DNA of 64,000 nt from Agrococcus sediminis. Its GTDB lineage: Bacteria > Actinomycetota > Actinomycetes > Actinomycetales > Microbacteriaceae. The DNA lies in assembly GCF_007923295.1 (NCBI RefSeq), contig NZ_VOIR01000015.1, positions 14,161 to 78,160 of the forward strand. The letters are read 5' to 3'. The notes below the pieces were generated by a model. It saw nothing but the letters and a program-made list of their open reading frames with translations, searched no databases and was not told the origin of the DNA. Positions 15,659 to 23,372 of this stretch are shown here, in pieces (within the stretch, counting starts at the first letter, position 1; every line of letters starts with the position of its first letter). The translations under genes were made by a program, and so were the position numbers.

Positions 15659-16561
15659 TCAGGCGCGGCCGGTCTCGTCGGAGTGCGTCTCGTCGGGGCC
15701 GGTCTGGTCGGCGTGGGCGTCGTCCGCCCCGCCCTCGGGCGCCGCCTCGACGTCGGTCTCGGCCGGCGGCGTCGCGATGTCGGGGTCGGCGCCGATGACG
15801 GCGGTGCCGTCCTGGGCGTCGGCGCTCGGGCCCGGCCGGTCGGCCTCGCGCTCGTCGTGACCCTGGTGGCCCTCCTCCGGAGCGGGGGAGTAGCCGCGGG
15901 GCGCGTCGTCGCCGGGGTGCGCGGGGGCCTCGGGCAGCGTGCCGCCCTCGGGCGCATCGTGGTGGGGCCGCGCGCGGTCGTCGGCGTCGGAGCCGGCGAC
16001 CGAGTCGCCGGGCAGCGTGCCGCCGCGCGTGGCGGCGGGGTCGGCGCCGATCTCGTCGGCCGTCGGCACGACGCCGTCGCCGAAGGCGGCTGCGGTGGCG
16101 GCGGCCGCGCCGGCTCCGCCCGCGAGGCCGGCCGAGACGCCGGCGGCGCCCTGGGCCTCGGAGACCGCAGGCGCACCGCGCTCGCGTGCGCGCGCATCCG
16201 CCGCCTCGGCGTAGTCGGGGTGGGGCTGCCCGGGCGCGAGGTCGTCGTGGTCGGCCGCGTCGCCGTCGAGCGGGTTGTCGCCGATGAGCGGCGGCTGCTC
16301 CTCGCCGAACTCGCCGCGGCGCTCGAGCACGAACACCGACGCGAGCATGGTGATGAGCGAGAGGCCCACGAAGGTCCAGCCGAGCACGTTGTTGCCGACG
16401 ATGCCGAGGCCGTCGGTGACGCGCGTGTAGCTGAGGATGGCGAGCAGCGCGCCGACGCCGACGAGCACGCTCGTCGTGACGACGAACCAGGTGGGCCGGG
16501 TGCGGCGCGTGGCGATCACGGCGCCGACGACGAGGGCTGCGAGACCGAGCAGGTAGTGCAT
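15659..16561 (-). CDS. Membrane protein with long disordered cytoplasmic tail
   Basis: The product has 300 residues. Three hydrophobic helices lie at about 1-17, 26-44 and 57-79, followed by a charged VLERRGEFGEE junction. The remaining about 215 residues are acidic, Ala/Gly/Pro/Asp-rich low-complexity sequence (for example DADDRARPHHDAPEGG), ending in short DET-rich repeats (HADQTGPDETHSDETG). I do not recognise a family with a function. ATG 16561 is supported by TAGGCT at 16568-16573, 6 nt upstream (leaderless arrangement). It is transcribed independently of the copper unit 81 bp upstream. Confidence 0.7.
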   Translation of the reverse strand: MHYLLGLAALVVGAVIATRRTRPTWFVVTTSVLVGVGALLAILSYTRVTDGLGIVGNNVLGWTFVGLSLITMLASVFVLERRGEFGEEQPPLIGDNPLDGDAADHDDLAPGQPHPDYAEAADARARERGAPAVSEAQGAAGVSAGLAGGAGAAAATAAAFGDGVVPTADEIGADPAATRGGTLPGDSVAGSDADDRARPHHDAPEGGTLPEAPAHPGDDAPRGYSPAPEEGHQGHDEREADRPGPSADAQDGTAVIGADPDIATPPAETDVEAAPEGGADDAHADQTGPDETHSDETGRA

Positions 16562-16642
16562 GCGGTCAGCCTAGGGGCGATGGCTGGATCGGTGTCGAGC
16601 GAAGAGGGCGGGCGCCAGGAACCGCTCGCGGCCATGCCGCCG

Positions 16643-18130
16643 TCAGCCGCCCGCGCGCTCGACCGTGGCCATCATCCCGGCGTCCTCGTGGTCGAGGATG
16701 TGGCAGTGGTAGACCGTGACGCCGCTGAACCGCGTGAAGGCGATCCGCACGACCACGCGCCCCTGGGCGGGCACGTGCACGACGTCGCGCCATCGCACGT
16801 CGGCGACGGCGGCGCCGTCGGCCTCGACGACCTGCATCGGCCACACGTGCAGGTGGAAGGGATGGTCCATGGGCGTCGGGTTGGAGATCGTCCACTCCTC
16901 GACCGCGTCCGCCGCGACGCGCTGGTCGATGCGCGCCTCGTCGAACGCGCGGCCATCGAATCCGAACGACCCCATGCCGCCGGGACCCATCCCGCCCGCG
17001 GGACCCATGCCCATCCCCATGCTCATGCTGAAGGAGATCGCGCGCCGCGCGTCGGGCTCGCGTCCGCGCAGATCGGCGTCGGCGGGTCGCGACGGCACGG
17101 CGGGCGCGGCGCCGGTGGCAGCGCTCGCCCCCTCGACCCTGACGTCGGCGAGCACGCCCGGACCGGAGACGTCTGCCGCGCCCGCCATCATCCCGGCCAT
17201 CGCCGACAGCCGGTCGTGCCCCAGGGTGCGCAGCTCGGAGGAGCCCGCGCGCATGGTGACGAGCAGGTCGATGCGGTTGCCGGGGGCGAGGAGCGCCTCC
17301 TCGATCTCGCGGGGCGCCGGCTCGTGGCCGGAGTCCGTGCCCAGCAGGTGCAGCTGCTGGCCGGGCAGCGCGAGGCGCAGGTACCTCGAGGTGCAGGCGT
17401 TGACGACCCGCCAGCGCTCCCGCTCGCCCGGCCGCGCGGTGATCTGCGGTCGCAGCTGGCCGTTGACCAGCAGCAGCTCGCCCTCGCGGCCGAGCATCCG
17501 CTGCATCGCGCCGGCGGGCGCGACGGCGCCGGCGGGCGTCAGCGTGGTGTCCGAGATCACCAGCACCCGCTCGCGCGCCTCCGGGACGTCGTCGTCCTCG
17601 ACGACGATCGCGCCGAACATCCCGGCGAAGACCTGATCGGCGACGCTGCCGTGCCGGTGCGGGTGGTACCAGAACACCCCCGGCGGGTGGTCCTCCGGCA
17701 GGTCGAACGCGTAGTCGAACGCCTCGCCCGGCGCGATGCTGAGGAACGGGTTGTCGGAGCTGCCCGACGGCGAGACGGAGAGGCCGTGGGTGTGGAGGTT
17801 GGTCGGCACCGCCAGCCGGTTGACGAGCCGGACCTCGATGCGGTCACCCGGCCGCACCCGCCACGTGGTCGCGGGCACGGCGCCGCTGTACGCGAGCACC
17901 CGTGCCCGGCGCCCCGCGAGCTCGACCTCCTCGCTCGCGGCGACGAGCTCGGTGCGCAGCACGCCGCCGGCGCTCCGCACCGCCGCGGGCTCGCGCAGCG
18001 CCGGCCCGCGACCGACGCCGGTCGCCGCCCAGGGCAGGCCCGTGCTCGAGAGCCCCACCCCGCCGACGGCGATCCCGAGCGCGCTCCACGCGCCGAGCGC
18101 GAGCGCCTGGCGACGGGTGATCGGCTCCAT
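16643..18130 (-). CDS. Multicopper oxidase (CueO-like, Tat-exported)
   Basis: The product is a 495-residue three-domain cupredoxin oxidase that probably oxidises Cu(I) or organic substrates outside the membrane while reducing O2. The N-terminus has a twin-arginine signal (ITRRQALALGAWSALG). Copper-site motifs are HTHG (113-116), YHPHRH (155-160), HPFHLHVWP and YHCHILDHEDAGMM. A Met-rich loop (SMSMGMGMG, residues about 378-400) resembles the copper-sensing loop of CueO. The ATG overlaps the TGA of the SHOCT gene by one base (TGATG), so the two are translationally coupled. A CsoR-type operator upstream of the pair argues for copper induction. Confidence 0.92.
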   Translation of the reverse strand: MEPITRRQALALGAWSALGIAVGGVGLSSTGLPWAATGVGRGPALREPAAVRSAGGVLRTELVAASEEVELAGRRARVLAYSGAVPATTWRVRPGDRIEVRLVNRLAVPTNLHTHGLSVSPSGSSDNPFLSIAPGEAFDYAFDLPEDHPPGVFWYHPHRHGSVADQVFAGMFGAIVVEDDDVPEARERVLVISDTTLTPAGAVAPAGAMQRMLGREGELLLVNGQLRPQITARPGERERWRVVNACTSRYLRLALPGQQLHLLGTDSGHEPAPREIEEALLAPGNRIDLLVTMRAGSSELRTLGHDRLSAMAGMMAGAADVSGPGVLADVRVEGASAATGAAPAVPSRPADADLRGREPDARRAISFSMSMGMGMGPAGGMGPGGMGSFGFDGRAFDEARIDQRVAADAVEEWTISNPTPMDHPFHLHVWPMQVVEADGAAVADVRWRDVVHVPAQGRVVVRIAFTRFSGVTVYHCHILDHEDAGMMATVERAGG

Positions 18131-18390
18131 CAGCCGTCGCCGCGGATCCGCCCGAGGCGCTCGTCGTACTCGGCGGTGTCGATCTCGCCGCGGGCGTAGC
18201 GCTCATCGAGGATCGCGCGCGCCTGCGCCTGCGCGTCACCCGGCGCGGGCCCTCGCCGGCGGGGGTCGACGCCGCCGACCGTGAGGCGCACCAGCAGGAT
18301 CACGAGCGTCGCGATCCCCACGAGCAGCAGCAGCAGGAAGACCCAGCTCCAGCCCGCGGCCATCCCTGCCCAGCCCCAGTCGCCCATCAT
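18130..18390 (-). CDS. Small membrane protein with SHOCT domain
   Basis: The product has 86 residues: a short Trp/Gly/Met-rich N-terminus (MMGDWGWAGMAAGW), one membrane helix at about residues 14-34, and a C-terminal SHOCT-type segment (AILDERYARGEIDTAEYDERL). SHOCT proteins often accompany membrane or metal-handling partners and are thought to mediate oligomerisation. Here the gene is the first of a unit with a multicopper oxidase, overlapping its start by one base. A longer frame to 18435 exists, but the ATG-ATG at 18390 has GGAGGG about 12 nt upstream and gives the normal family length. Confidence 0.8.
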   Translation of the reverse strand: MMGDWGWAGMAAGWSWVFLLLLLVGIATLVILLVRLTVGGVDPRRRGPAPGDAQAQARAILDERYARGEIDTAEYDERLGRIRGDG

Positions 18391-18476
18391 GCTGCACCGT
18401 CCCTCCCCGCCGATGGCGGTCCGTGCGGCGCGCACGCGGTCGTGCGCGCCGCTCCCCGGTGCCGGGAAGACGCCGC

Positions 18477-18501
18477 CAGGATACCCCCGGAGGTATCTGG
18501 G
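18477..18501. promoter_or_regulatory. CsoR-like copper operator
   Basis: ATACCCCCGGAGGTAT (18481-18496) has ATACC/GGTAT arms. With the flanking CCAG and CTGG it forms a longer dyad with a one-base bulge. CsoR family sites typically contain TACCCC...GGGTA. It lies 90 bp before the SHOCT-oxidase unit and 50 bp before the divergent helicase gene. Confidence 0.5.
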
Positions 18502-18538
18502 GACAAGGTCTTCGGCGCGCCGCGTGGGCGGTCTCGCC

Positions 18539-18544
18539 TACCCT
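18539..18544 (+). promoter_or_regulatory. -10 box of the helicase gene (leaderless)
   Basis: TACCCT is 7 nt before the GTG at 18552. It supports that start over the long upstream frame. Confidence 0.5.
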
Positions 18545-18551
18545 TGATCCA

Positions 18552-20339
18552 GTGACGAGCCCCGCGACCGAGACGCACGCCAGCAGCGCGCACTTCGGCT
18601 CGTGGGCGGCCGACCACCTCCCGCCGAACTACCCCGAGCGCGCCGCCTGGGGCACCGTGCAGCCGCTGCGCGCCTGGCAGGAGGAGGCGCTCACCCAGTA
18701 CTTCACCACCGAGCCGCGCGACTTCCTCGCGGCCGCGACCCCGGGCGCCGGCAAGACGACCTTCGCGCTGCGCCTCGCCTCCGAGCTGCTGCGCCGCGGC
18801 ACCGTCTCGCGCATCACCGTCGTGGCGCCCACCGAGCACCTGAAGCAGCAGTGGGCCGACGCCGCGCACCGCGCGGGCATCCGGCTCGACCCCGACTTCT
18901 CGAACGGCGACGGCGACTACCCCCGGCAGTACCACGGCGTCGTCGTGACGTACGCGCAGGTCGCGGCCCGCGCATCCGTGCACGAGCGCATCACGCGCTC
19001 GGCGCCGAGCCTCGTCATCCTCGACGAGGTGCACCACGCCGGCGACGCGCTCTCGTGGGGCGACGCCGTGCTCGAGGCGTTCGGCCCGGCCGCCCGGCGC
19101 CTGTCGCTGACGGGCACGCCGTTCCGCAGCGACACCTCGCCCATCCCGTTCGTCGAGTACATCCGCGACGAGCGCGGCGTGCGCATCTCGAGCACCGACT
19201 ACGCCTACGGCTACGAAGCGGCGCTCCGCGACGGCGTCGTGCGCCCGGTCGTCTTCATGGCCTACGCGGGCACGATGCAGTGGCGCACCTCGATGGGCGA
19301 CGAGATGAAGGCCACGCTCGGCCAGGGCGACACGAAGGACATCACGAACGGCGCCTGGCGCACCGCCCTCGACCCGGGCGGCGAGTGGATCCAGCAGGTG
19401 CTGCGCTCGGCCGACGTGCGGCTGACGCACGTGCGCCACTCGGTGCCGGATGCGGGCGGCCTCGTGATCGCGACCGACCAGGCACAGGCCAGGCAGTACG
19501 CGCAGCTGCTGCGCGCCATCTCGGGGGAGGAGCCGACCGTCGTGCTCTCCGACGACGCGGGCGCCTCCGACCGGATCAGCGCGTTCTCGGCCGGCACGTC
19601 GCGGTGGATGGTGGCGGTGCGGATGGTCTCGGAGGGCGTCGACGTGCCGCGGCTCGCGGTGGGCGTCTACGCCACGAGCTCGGCGACGCCGCTGTTCTTC
19701 GCGCAGGTGATCGGCCGCTTCGTGCGCTCGCGGAAGCGCGGCGAGATCGCGACGGTGTTCCTGCCGTCGGTGACACCGCTGCTCACGCTCGCCGCCGAGC
19801 TCGAGCGGCAGCGCGACCACGCGCTCGACAAGGAGCAGGCCGACGACCAGCTGCTCGACGACGACCTCATGGCCGCCGCCGAGCAGGGCGACAACGACGA
19901 CCGCGAGCCGGCGCCGTTCACGTGGGAGCCGCTCGAGTCGAGCGCCACCTTCGACCGGGTGCTCTTCGGCGATGCCGAGTTCGGCCAGCTGGTCGAGCCC
20001 GCGACCGAGGAGGAGATGGACTTCATCGGCATCCCCGGGCTGCTCGACGCCGAGGAGGTCTCCGACCTGCTGAAGCGGCGCCACGCGCGGCAGGCCGCGC
20101 GCATCCGCGACCGGCCGCCGAACCAGGAGGCGCCCGAGCCGCTCTACCGCAACATGCGCGAGGAGCGGCAGCTGCTCAACTCGCTCGTCGCGATCGTCTC
20201 GAAGCGCCGCGGCGAGGCGCACGCGCTCGTGCACGCCGAGGCGCGGCGCATCTGCGGCGGGCCGCCGGTCGCGCAGGCGTCGATGCAGCAGCTGCGCGAC
20301 CGCATCCACTACCTGCGACGGGTCGTCGACAAGCGCTGA
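18552..20339 (+). CDS. Superfamily 2 DEAD/DEAH-type helicase
   Basis: The product has 595 residues from GTG 18552. Motif I is TPGAGKTT (63-70), motif Ia is VVAPTEHLKQQW, motif II is DEVH (158-161) and motif III is LTGTPFRSD. Motif V-VI sequences are VRMVSEGVDVPRLAVGVYAT and QVIGRFVRSRK. The fold is of the ResIII/UvrB-like type rather than an RNA-specific DEAD box protein. The C-terminal about 180 residues are acidic then basic, with no nuclease motif I can name. It is a conserved stand-alone actinobacterial helicase with no defined pathway. It is convergent with the lipoprotein at 20364 (24 bp apart). Confidence 0.88.
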   Translation: MTSPATETHASSAHFGSWAADHLPPNYPERAAWGTVQPLRAWQEEALTQYFTTEPRDFLAAATPGAGKTTFALRLASELLRRGTVSRITVVAPTEHLKQQWADAAHRAGIRLDPDFSNGDGDYPRQYHGVVVTYAQVAARASVHERITRSAPSLVILDEVHHAGDALSWGDAVLEAFGPAARRLSLTGTPFRSDTSPIPFVEYIRDERGVRISSTDYAYGYEAALRDGVVRPVVFMAYAGTMQWRTSMGDEMKATLGQGDTKDITNGAWRTALDPGGEWIQQVLRSADVRLTHVRHSVPDAGGLVIATDQAQARQYAQLLRAISGEEPTVVLSDDAGASDRISAFSAGTSRWMVAVRMVSEGVDVPRLAVGVYATSSATPLFFAQVIGRFVRSRKRGEIATVFLPSVTPLLTLAAELERQRDHALDKEQADDQLLDDDLMAAAEQGDNDDREPAPFTWEPLESSATFDRVLFGDAEFGQLVEPATEEEMDFIGIPGLLDAEEVSDLLKRRHARQAARIRDRPPNQEAPEPLYRNMREERQLLNSLVAIVSKRRGEAHALVHAEARRICGGPPVAQASMQQLRDRIHYLRRVVDKR

Positions 20340-20363
20340 CGCTGGCCGCTGTCGCCTCGGCGG

Positions 20364-20996
20364 CTAGTCGTGCTCGACCCAGCAGACGAGCACCGAGGAT
20401 GCGACCGCGTAGGCGACCTCGGACTGCGTCATCGTGCCGTCGGCGAGCTGCTCGGGGAGGCCCGTCGCGTCGACCAGGAGGGTCTTGCCGTCGCGGAGGA
20501 ACGCGACCACGCCGTCGCCGGTCGAGAACGACGGCAGGCCGAGCCCGAGCATCCCCTCGATCTCCTCGGCGCCCGGGAGGCTGCCCTGCAGCTCGGCGAA
20601 GTGCGCCTCGCCCACCGCGGGATCGGTCGCGTCGTGCACCGAGAGCACGAGCGGCGCCCCGTCGACGTCGTAGGTGCAGGTGAAGTCGGGGGCGTCCCAG
20701 GCGGTCGCGGGCGGCTCGGGATCGCGCAGCCGGAGCATGGAGGCGACGGCGGTCTCGACCTGCCCGCCGCAGACCATCGCTGCCGCCTCGGACGGCGCGC
20801 CCGACGCATCCGCCGACCCGTGCGCGCCGTGCTCGGCGCCGGGCATGACGCTGCCGTCGGGCATCGTGTGCGAGGCCTCGGGCGACGGGGCCGCCGTCGG
20901 CGCGGGCGCTGCCCCCGGCTCCGCCGTCGCGGCAGCGCAGCCGGTGAGCATGAGCGCGGCGACGGCGAGGACGGCGAGCCGGTGCGAGCTGGTCAT
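20364..20996 (-). CDS. Lipoprotein divergent from the CHRD gene
   Basis: The product has 210 residues with a lipobox MLTGC (Cys20), a Pro/Ala/Ser-rich linker carrying His and Met residues (HTMPDGSVMPGAEHGAHG), and a globular part with two Cys (MVCGGQV, FTCTYDVDG) and DGVVAFLRDGKTLLVD near the end. The family is not recognised. ATG 20996 is chosen because an ECF-type -10 (CCGAAC) ends 7 nt before it. The frame stays open far upstream, but that would cross the promoter. It shares a mirror-symmetric promoter region with the CHRD protein and is probably in the same regulon. Confidence 0.75.
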   Translation of the reverse strand: MTSSHRLAVLAVAALMLTGCAAATAEPGAAPAPTAAPSPEASHTMPDGSVMPGAEHGAHGSADASGAPSEAAAMVCGGQVETAVASMLRLRDPEPPATAWDAPDFTCTYDVDGAPLVLSVHDATDPAVGEAHFAELQGSLPGAEEIEGMLGLGLPSFSTGDGVVAFLRDGKTLLVDATGLPEQLADGTMTQSEVAYAVASSVLVCWVEHD

Positions 20997-21002
20997 GCCG
21001 GT

Positions 21003-21085
21003 GGTTCGGCGCGACACGCGCGGCGGATTGCGTATCCGCCGCCGCGCCCGCCCGATCCAATCCGCCGTCGGGAGGGCGCCGAACC
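21003..21085. promoter_or_regulatory. Mirror-image divergent ECF-type promoters
   Basis: Two nested perfect 10-bp inverted repeats are present: GGTTCGGCGC/GCGCCGAACC (21003-21012 with 21076-21085) and CGGCGGATTG/CAATCCGCCG (21021-21030 with 21058-21067). Read outwards on each strand they give CAATCC, 15 nt, CCGAAC, which resembles the -35/-10 pair of SigK (ECF19) promoters. The leftward one ends 7 nt before the lipoprotein ATG. The rightward one leaves a leader of about 50 nt for the CHRD gene. Confidence 0.7.
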
Positions 21086-21140
21086 CACACCACGAGAGCG
21101 CACGCCGTGTGCTCGACATCCTCCGGAAGAGGTCCACCCC

Positions 21141-21902
21141 ATGAAGAACAAAGCAGTTCTGCTCGGCGCCCCGGCGCTGGGACTCGGCCTGGTCATGCTG
21201 GGCACCGCCCCCGCGATGGCCGCGCACGCCGAGGGCTCGTACTCGACGATGCTCGACGAGATCAACAACAGCGGCGCCTCCGGGGAGGTCTGGATCGACG
21301 TCGAGGGCACGACTGCCACGGTGACGCTGAACGCGACGGGCCTCGCCGCCGAGTTCGACGGCGCGCCCTACCCGCACGTGCAGCACATCCACATCGGCGC
21401 GCAGGGCGTGTGCCCGAGCCCCGACGCCGACACCAACGGCGACGGCATCATCAGCACCACCGAGGGCGGCCCGTCCTACGGCGAGATCGGCACGACGCTC
21501 TCGGTCGGCGACGCCGACAAGAGCCCGGCCGGCGGCCTCGACCTCGCGGCCGCACCGGCCGGCGACACGATCTCCTACGAGGAGACGTTCGAGCTCGACC
21601 AGGCGACGCAGGACGCGCTCGCCGGCGGCACCGCTGTCGTCGTCGTGCACGGCCTCGACCCGGCCACGCAGCCCGAGGCCGGCACGAGCGAGAGCGACCT
21701 CGTGCCCGAGCTGCCGCTGGCAGCGACCTCGCCCGCGCTCTGCGGCGCCCTCGCCATGGCTCCGGCCGGCGGCGTGGACACCGGCGTCGAGCAGGGCACC
21801 GACGGCACCGCGATGACGGTGACCGCGCTGGGCGGCCTGCTGGCCGTCGGCACCGTCGCCGGTGTCGTGATGCTCCGTCGCCGCGCGATCACGAACGACT
21901 GA
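21141..21902 (+). CDS. CHRD-domain surface protein
   Basis: The product has 253 residues: signal peptide (residues 1-27, cleavage after AMA), then a CHRD-like domain with AEGSYSTMLDEINNSGASGE, VTLNATGLAAEFDG, PHVQHIHIG and VVVVHGLDP. A low-complexity stalk with GGVDTG (residues 210-215), one membrane helix (LGGLLAVGTVAGVVML) and RRR follow. This is the layout of a wall- or membrane-anchored protein, and the class F sortase gene follows 15 bp later. GAAGAGG precedes the ATG. Expression is probably from an ECF promoter shared with the divergent lipoprotein. CHRD proteins are common in SigK-like regulons. The ligand is unknown; His-rich HIHIG suggests metal binding. Confidence 0.85.
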   Translation: MKNKAVLLGAPALGLGLVMLGTAPAMAAHAEGSYSTMLDEINNSGASGEVWIDVEGTTATVTLNATGLAAEFDGAPYPHVQHIHIGAQGVCPSPDADTNGDGIISTTEGGPSYGEIGTTLSVGDADKSPAGGLDLAAAPAGDTISYEETFELDQATQDALAGGTAVVVVHGLDPATQPEAGTSESDLVPELPLAATSPALCGALAMAPAGGVDTGVEQGTDGTAMTVTALGGLLAVGTVAGVVMLRRRAITND

Positions 21903-21917
21903 CCACCCGTCAGCTCG

Positions 21918-22586
21918 ATGATCTCCCCTGGAACGGGCCGCCGCCATCGCCTCACGGCGGTAGCGGCGGCCCTCCTGCTCTCGCTCACGGCCTGCGCCGG
22001 CACGGGAGCCGATGCCCCGCCCGAGGCGGGGCCGTCGCCCGCCACGACGCAGTCGCCCGCGCCCGCCCCCTCCGAGAGCGCCGAGCAGCCGGCCGACGAC
22101 ACGGCCCCCGCCGCCGCCCCCGCCATGGAGGCTTCGACGCCCATCAGCGTCAGCATCCCCGCGATCGACCGCGAGGCCCCGCTCATCCGCACCGGCATGC
22201 GCGACGACGGCACCCTCGAGGTGCCCCCCGACGCCGATGGGTCGCCCGCGAGCTGGTACGACGGCTCGCCCACGCCCGGCGAGGTCGGCGCGGCGGTGCT
22301 GCTCGGCCACGTCAACTCGCTCACCGACGACAGCGGCGTCTTCTACGACCTCGTCTCGCTCGAGGTCGGCGACGAGGTGAGCGTCGCCCGCGAGGACGGC
22401 ACCACCGCGACCTTCGAGATCTACCGCGTCGAGTCGTTCGCGAAGTCCGAGTTCCCGACGCGCGACGTCTACTACCCGGTGCCCGACCCCGAGCTGCGCC
22501 TCATCACGTGCGACGACCTCGGCGAGGCCGACGGCGAGTTCCCGAACAACCTCATCGTCTTCGCGCGGCTGGTGGCATCGGCGTAG
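21918..22586 (+). CDS. Class F sortase (lipoprotein form)
   Basis: The product is a 222-residue transpeptidase for covalent anchoring of surface proteins. A lipobox-like LSLTAC (Cys26) ends the signal sequence, followed by a Pro/Ser/Ala linker to about residue 70. The catalytic triad is visible as His131 (VLLGHVNS), Cys198 (LRLITCDDLG) and Arg217 (LIVFARLV). Class F enzymes act outside the membrane and are widespread in actinobacteria. It is 15 bp downstream of the CHRD gene and very probably in its operon, which makes that protein the likely substrate. The stop is 3 bp from the end of the convergent lipoprotein gene. Confidence 0.92.
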   Translation: MISPGTGRRHRLTAVAAALLLSLTACAGTGADAPPEAGPSPATTQSPAPAPSESAEQPADDTAPAAAPAMEASTPISVSIPAIDREAPLIRTGMRDDGTLEVPPDADGSPASWYDGSPTPGEVGAAVLLGHVNSLTDDSGVFYDLVSLEVGDEVSVAREDGTTATFEIYRVESFAKSEFPTRDVYYPVPDPELRLITCDDLGEADGEFPNNLIVFARLVASA

Positions 22587-22589
22587 CCG

Positions 22590-23252
22590 TCACGGCGCGG
22601 GCGGGGTCTCCCAGCCCTGCAGCGCCGGGCACACCTGCCACGAGACGACGACGTCGCCGCCGTCGAGCGGGATGCCCGCCATGTCGGCGTGCATCTGCAC
22701 GCCGTCGGCGCCCTCGTGGCGGCTCACCGCATCCCACTGCAGGAGCGTCGTGAGGGCCCCGTCGGGGTGCACCGAGATGCCGTAGCTGCGGGTGTTGTCG
22801 CTCATCGAGATGCGCGTCTGCTCCATGCCGCGCTCAGTGGCCCACGCGACGAGCGCCTGGTCGATCTCGTCGAGCCGCGCGCCGTCGTCGCCGCCGTCGA
22901 GGTAGGCGCGGGCGAACCGCATCCGGCAGTCGTTGGTCAGCATCGTCCAGCTCGACGCGCAGAGCACGTCGAAGCGGTCGAGCGCGCCCGGTAGGTCGAA
23001 GCCGCCGCGGTACTGGGCGTCGGCCGGCACCTCGTCGACCTTGTCCTCGGGGCCGCCCCAGAAGACGTCGTCGTGGCAGCGCGCCGATGGCCCGAGCATG
23101 CGGCCGATCGGCTCCGCAGGGGATGCGGTCGCGCCCGGGTCGGTGCGGTCGGGGCCGCCGCCGGTGGGCACGCAGCCGCTCAGGGCGACCAGCGCGGCCG
23201 CGGCGACGAGGAAGCGCAGCGCTGGTGCGCGGGAACGGCCGACGACCGCCAT
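22590..23252 (-). CDS. Lipoprotein of unknown function
   Basis: The product has 220 residues with signal peptide and lipobox VALSGC (Cys27). GAGGAGG precedes the ATG by 7 nt. The mature part is rich in Trp, Cys and Asp: [32 protein letters not shown] and a C-terminal [12 protein letters not shown]. The conserved cysteines suggest disulphides in an exported globular domain. The longer frame to 24671 is antisense to prpD and is rejected. There is no pathway link to the divergent prpDB genes. Confidence 0.75.
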   Translation of the reverse strand: MAVVGRSRAPALRFLVAAAALVALSGCVPTGGGPDRTDPGATASPAEPIGRMLGPSARCHDDVFWGGPEDKVDEVPADAQYRGGFDLPGALDRFDVLCASSWTMLTNDCRMRFARAYLDGGDDGARLDEIDQALVAWATERGMEQTRISMSDNTRSYGISVHPDGALTTLLQWDAVSRHEGADGVQMHADMAGIPLDGGDVVVSWQVCPALQGWETPPAP

Positions 23253-23359
23253 GACCGCCTCCTCATCGAGGCCTCCGCTTCGGGAGTCGAGCCGATCGTA
23301 CGCCCGCGCCCCGGCGGTGGCCAGGGGCGTCGTGCGGCACGCCCCGACGGGCGCATCGC

Positions 23360-23365
23360 TAGGCT
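23360..23365 (+). promoter_or_regulatory. -10 box of prpD (leaderless)
   Basis: TAGGCT lies 7 nt before the ATG at 23373. Confidence 0.6.
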
Positions 23366-23372
23366 CGGCACC

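Noticed and set aside
18387-20309. 640-codon minus-strand frame opposite the helicase
   Set aside because: The plus-strand helicase has all SF2 motifs; the antisense translation has none.
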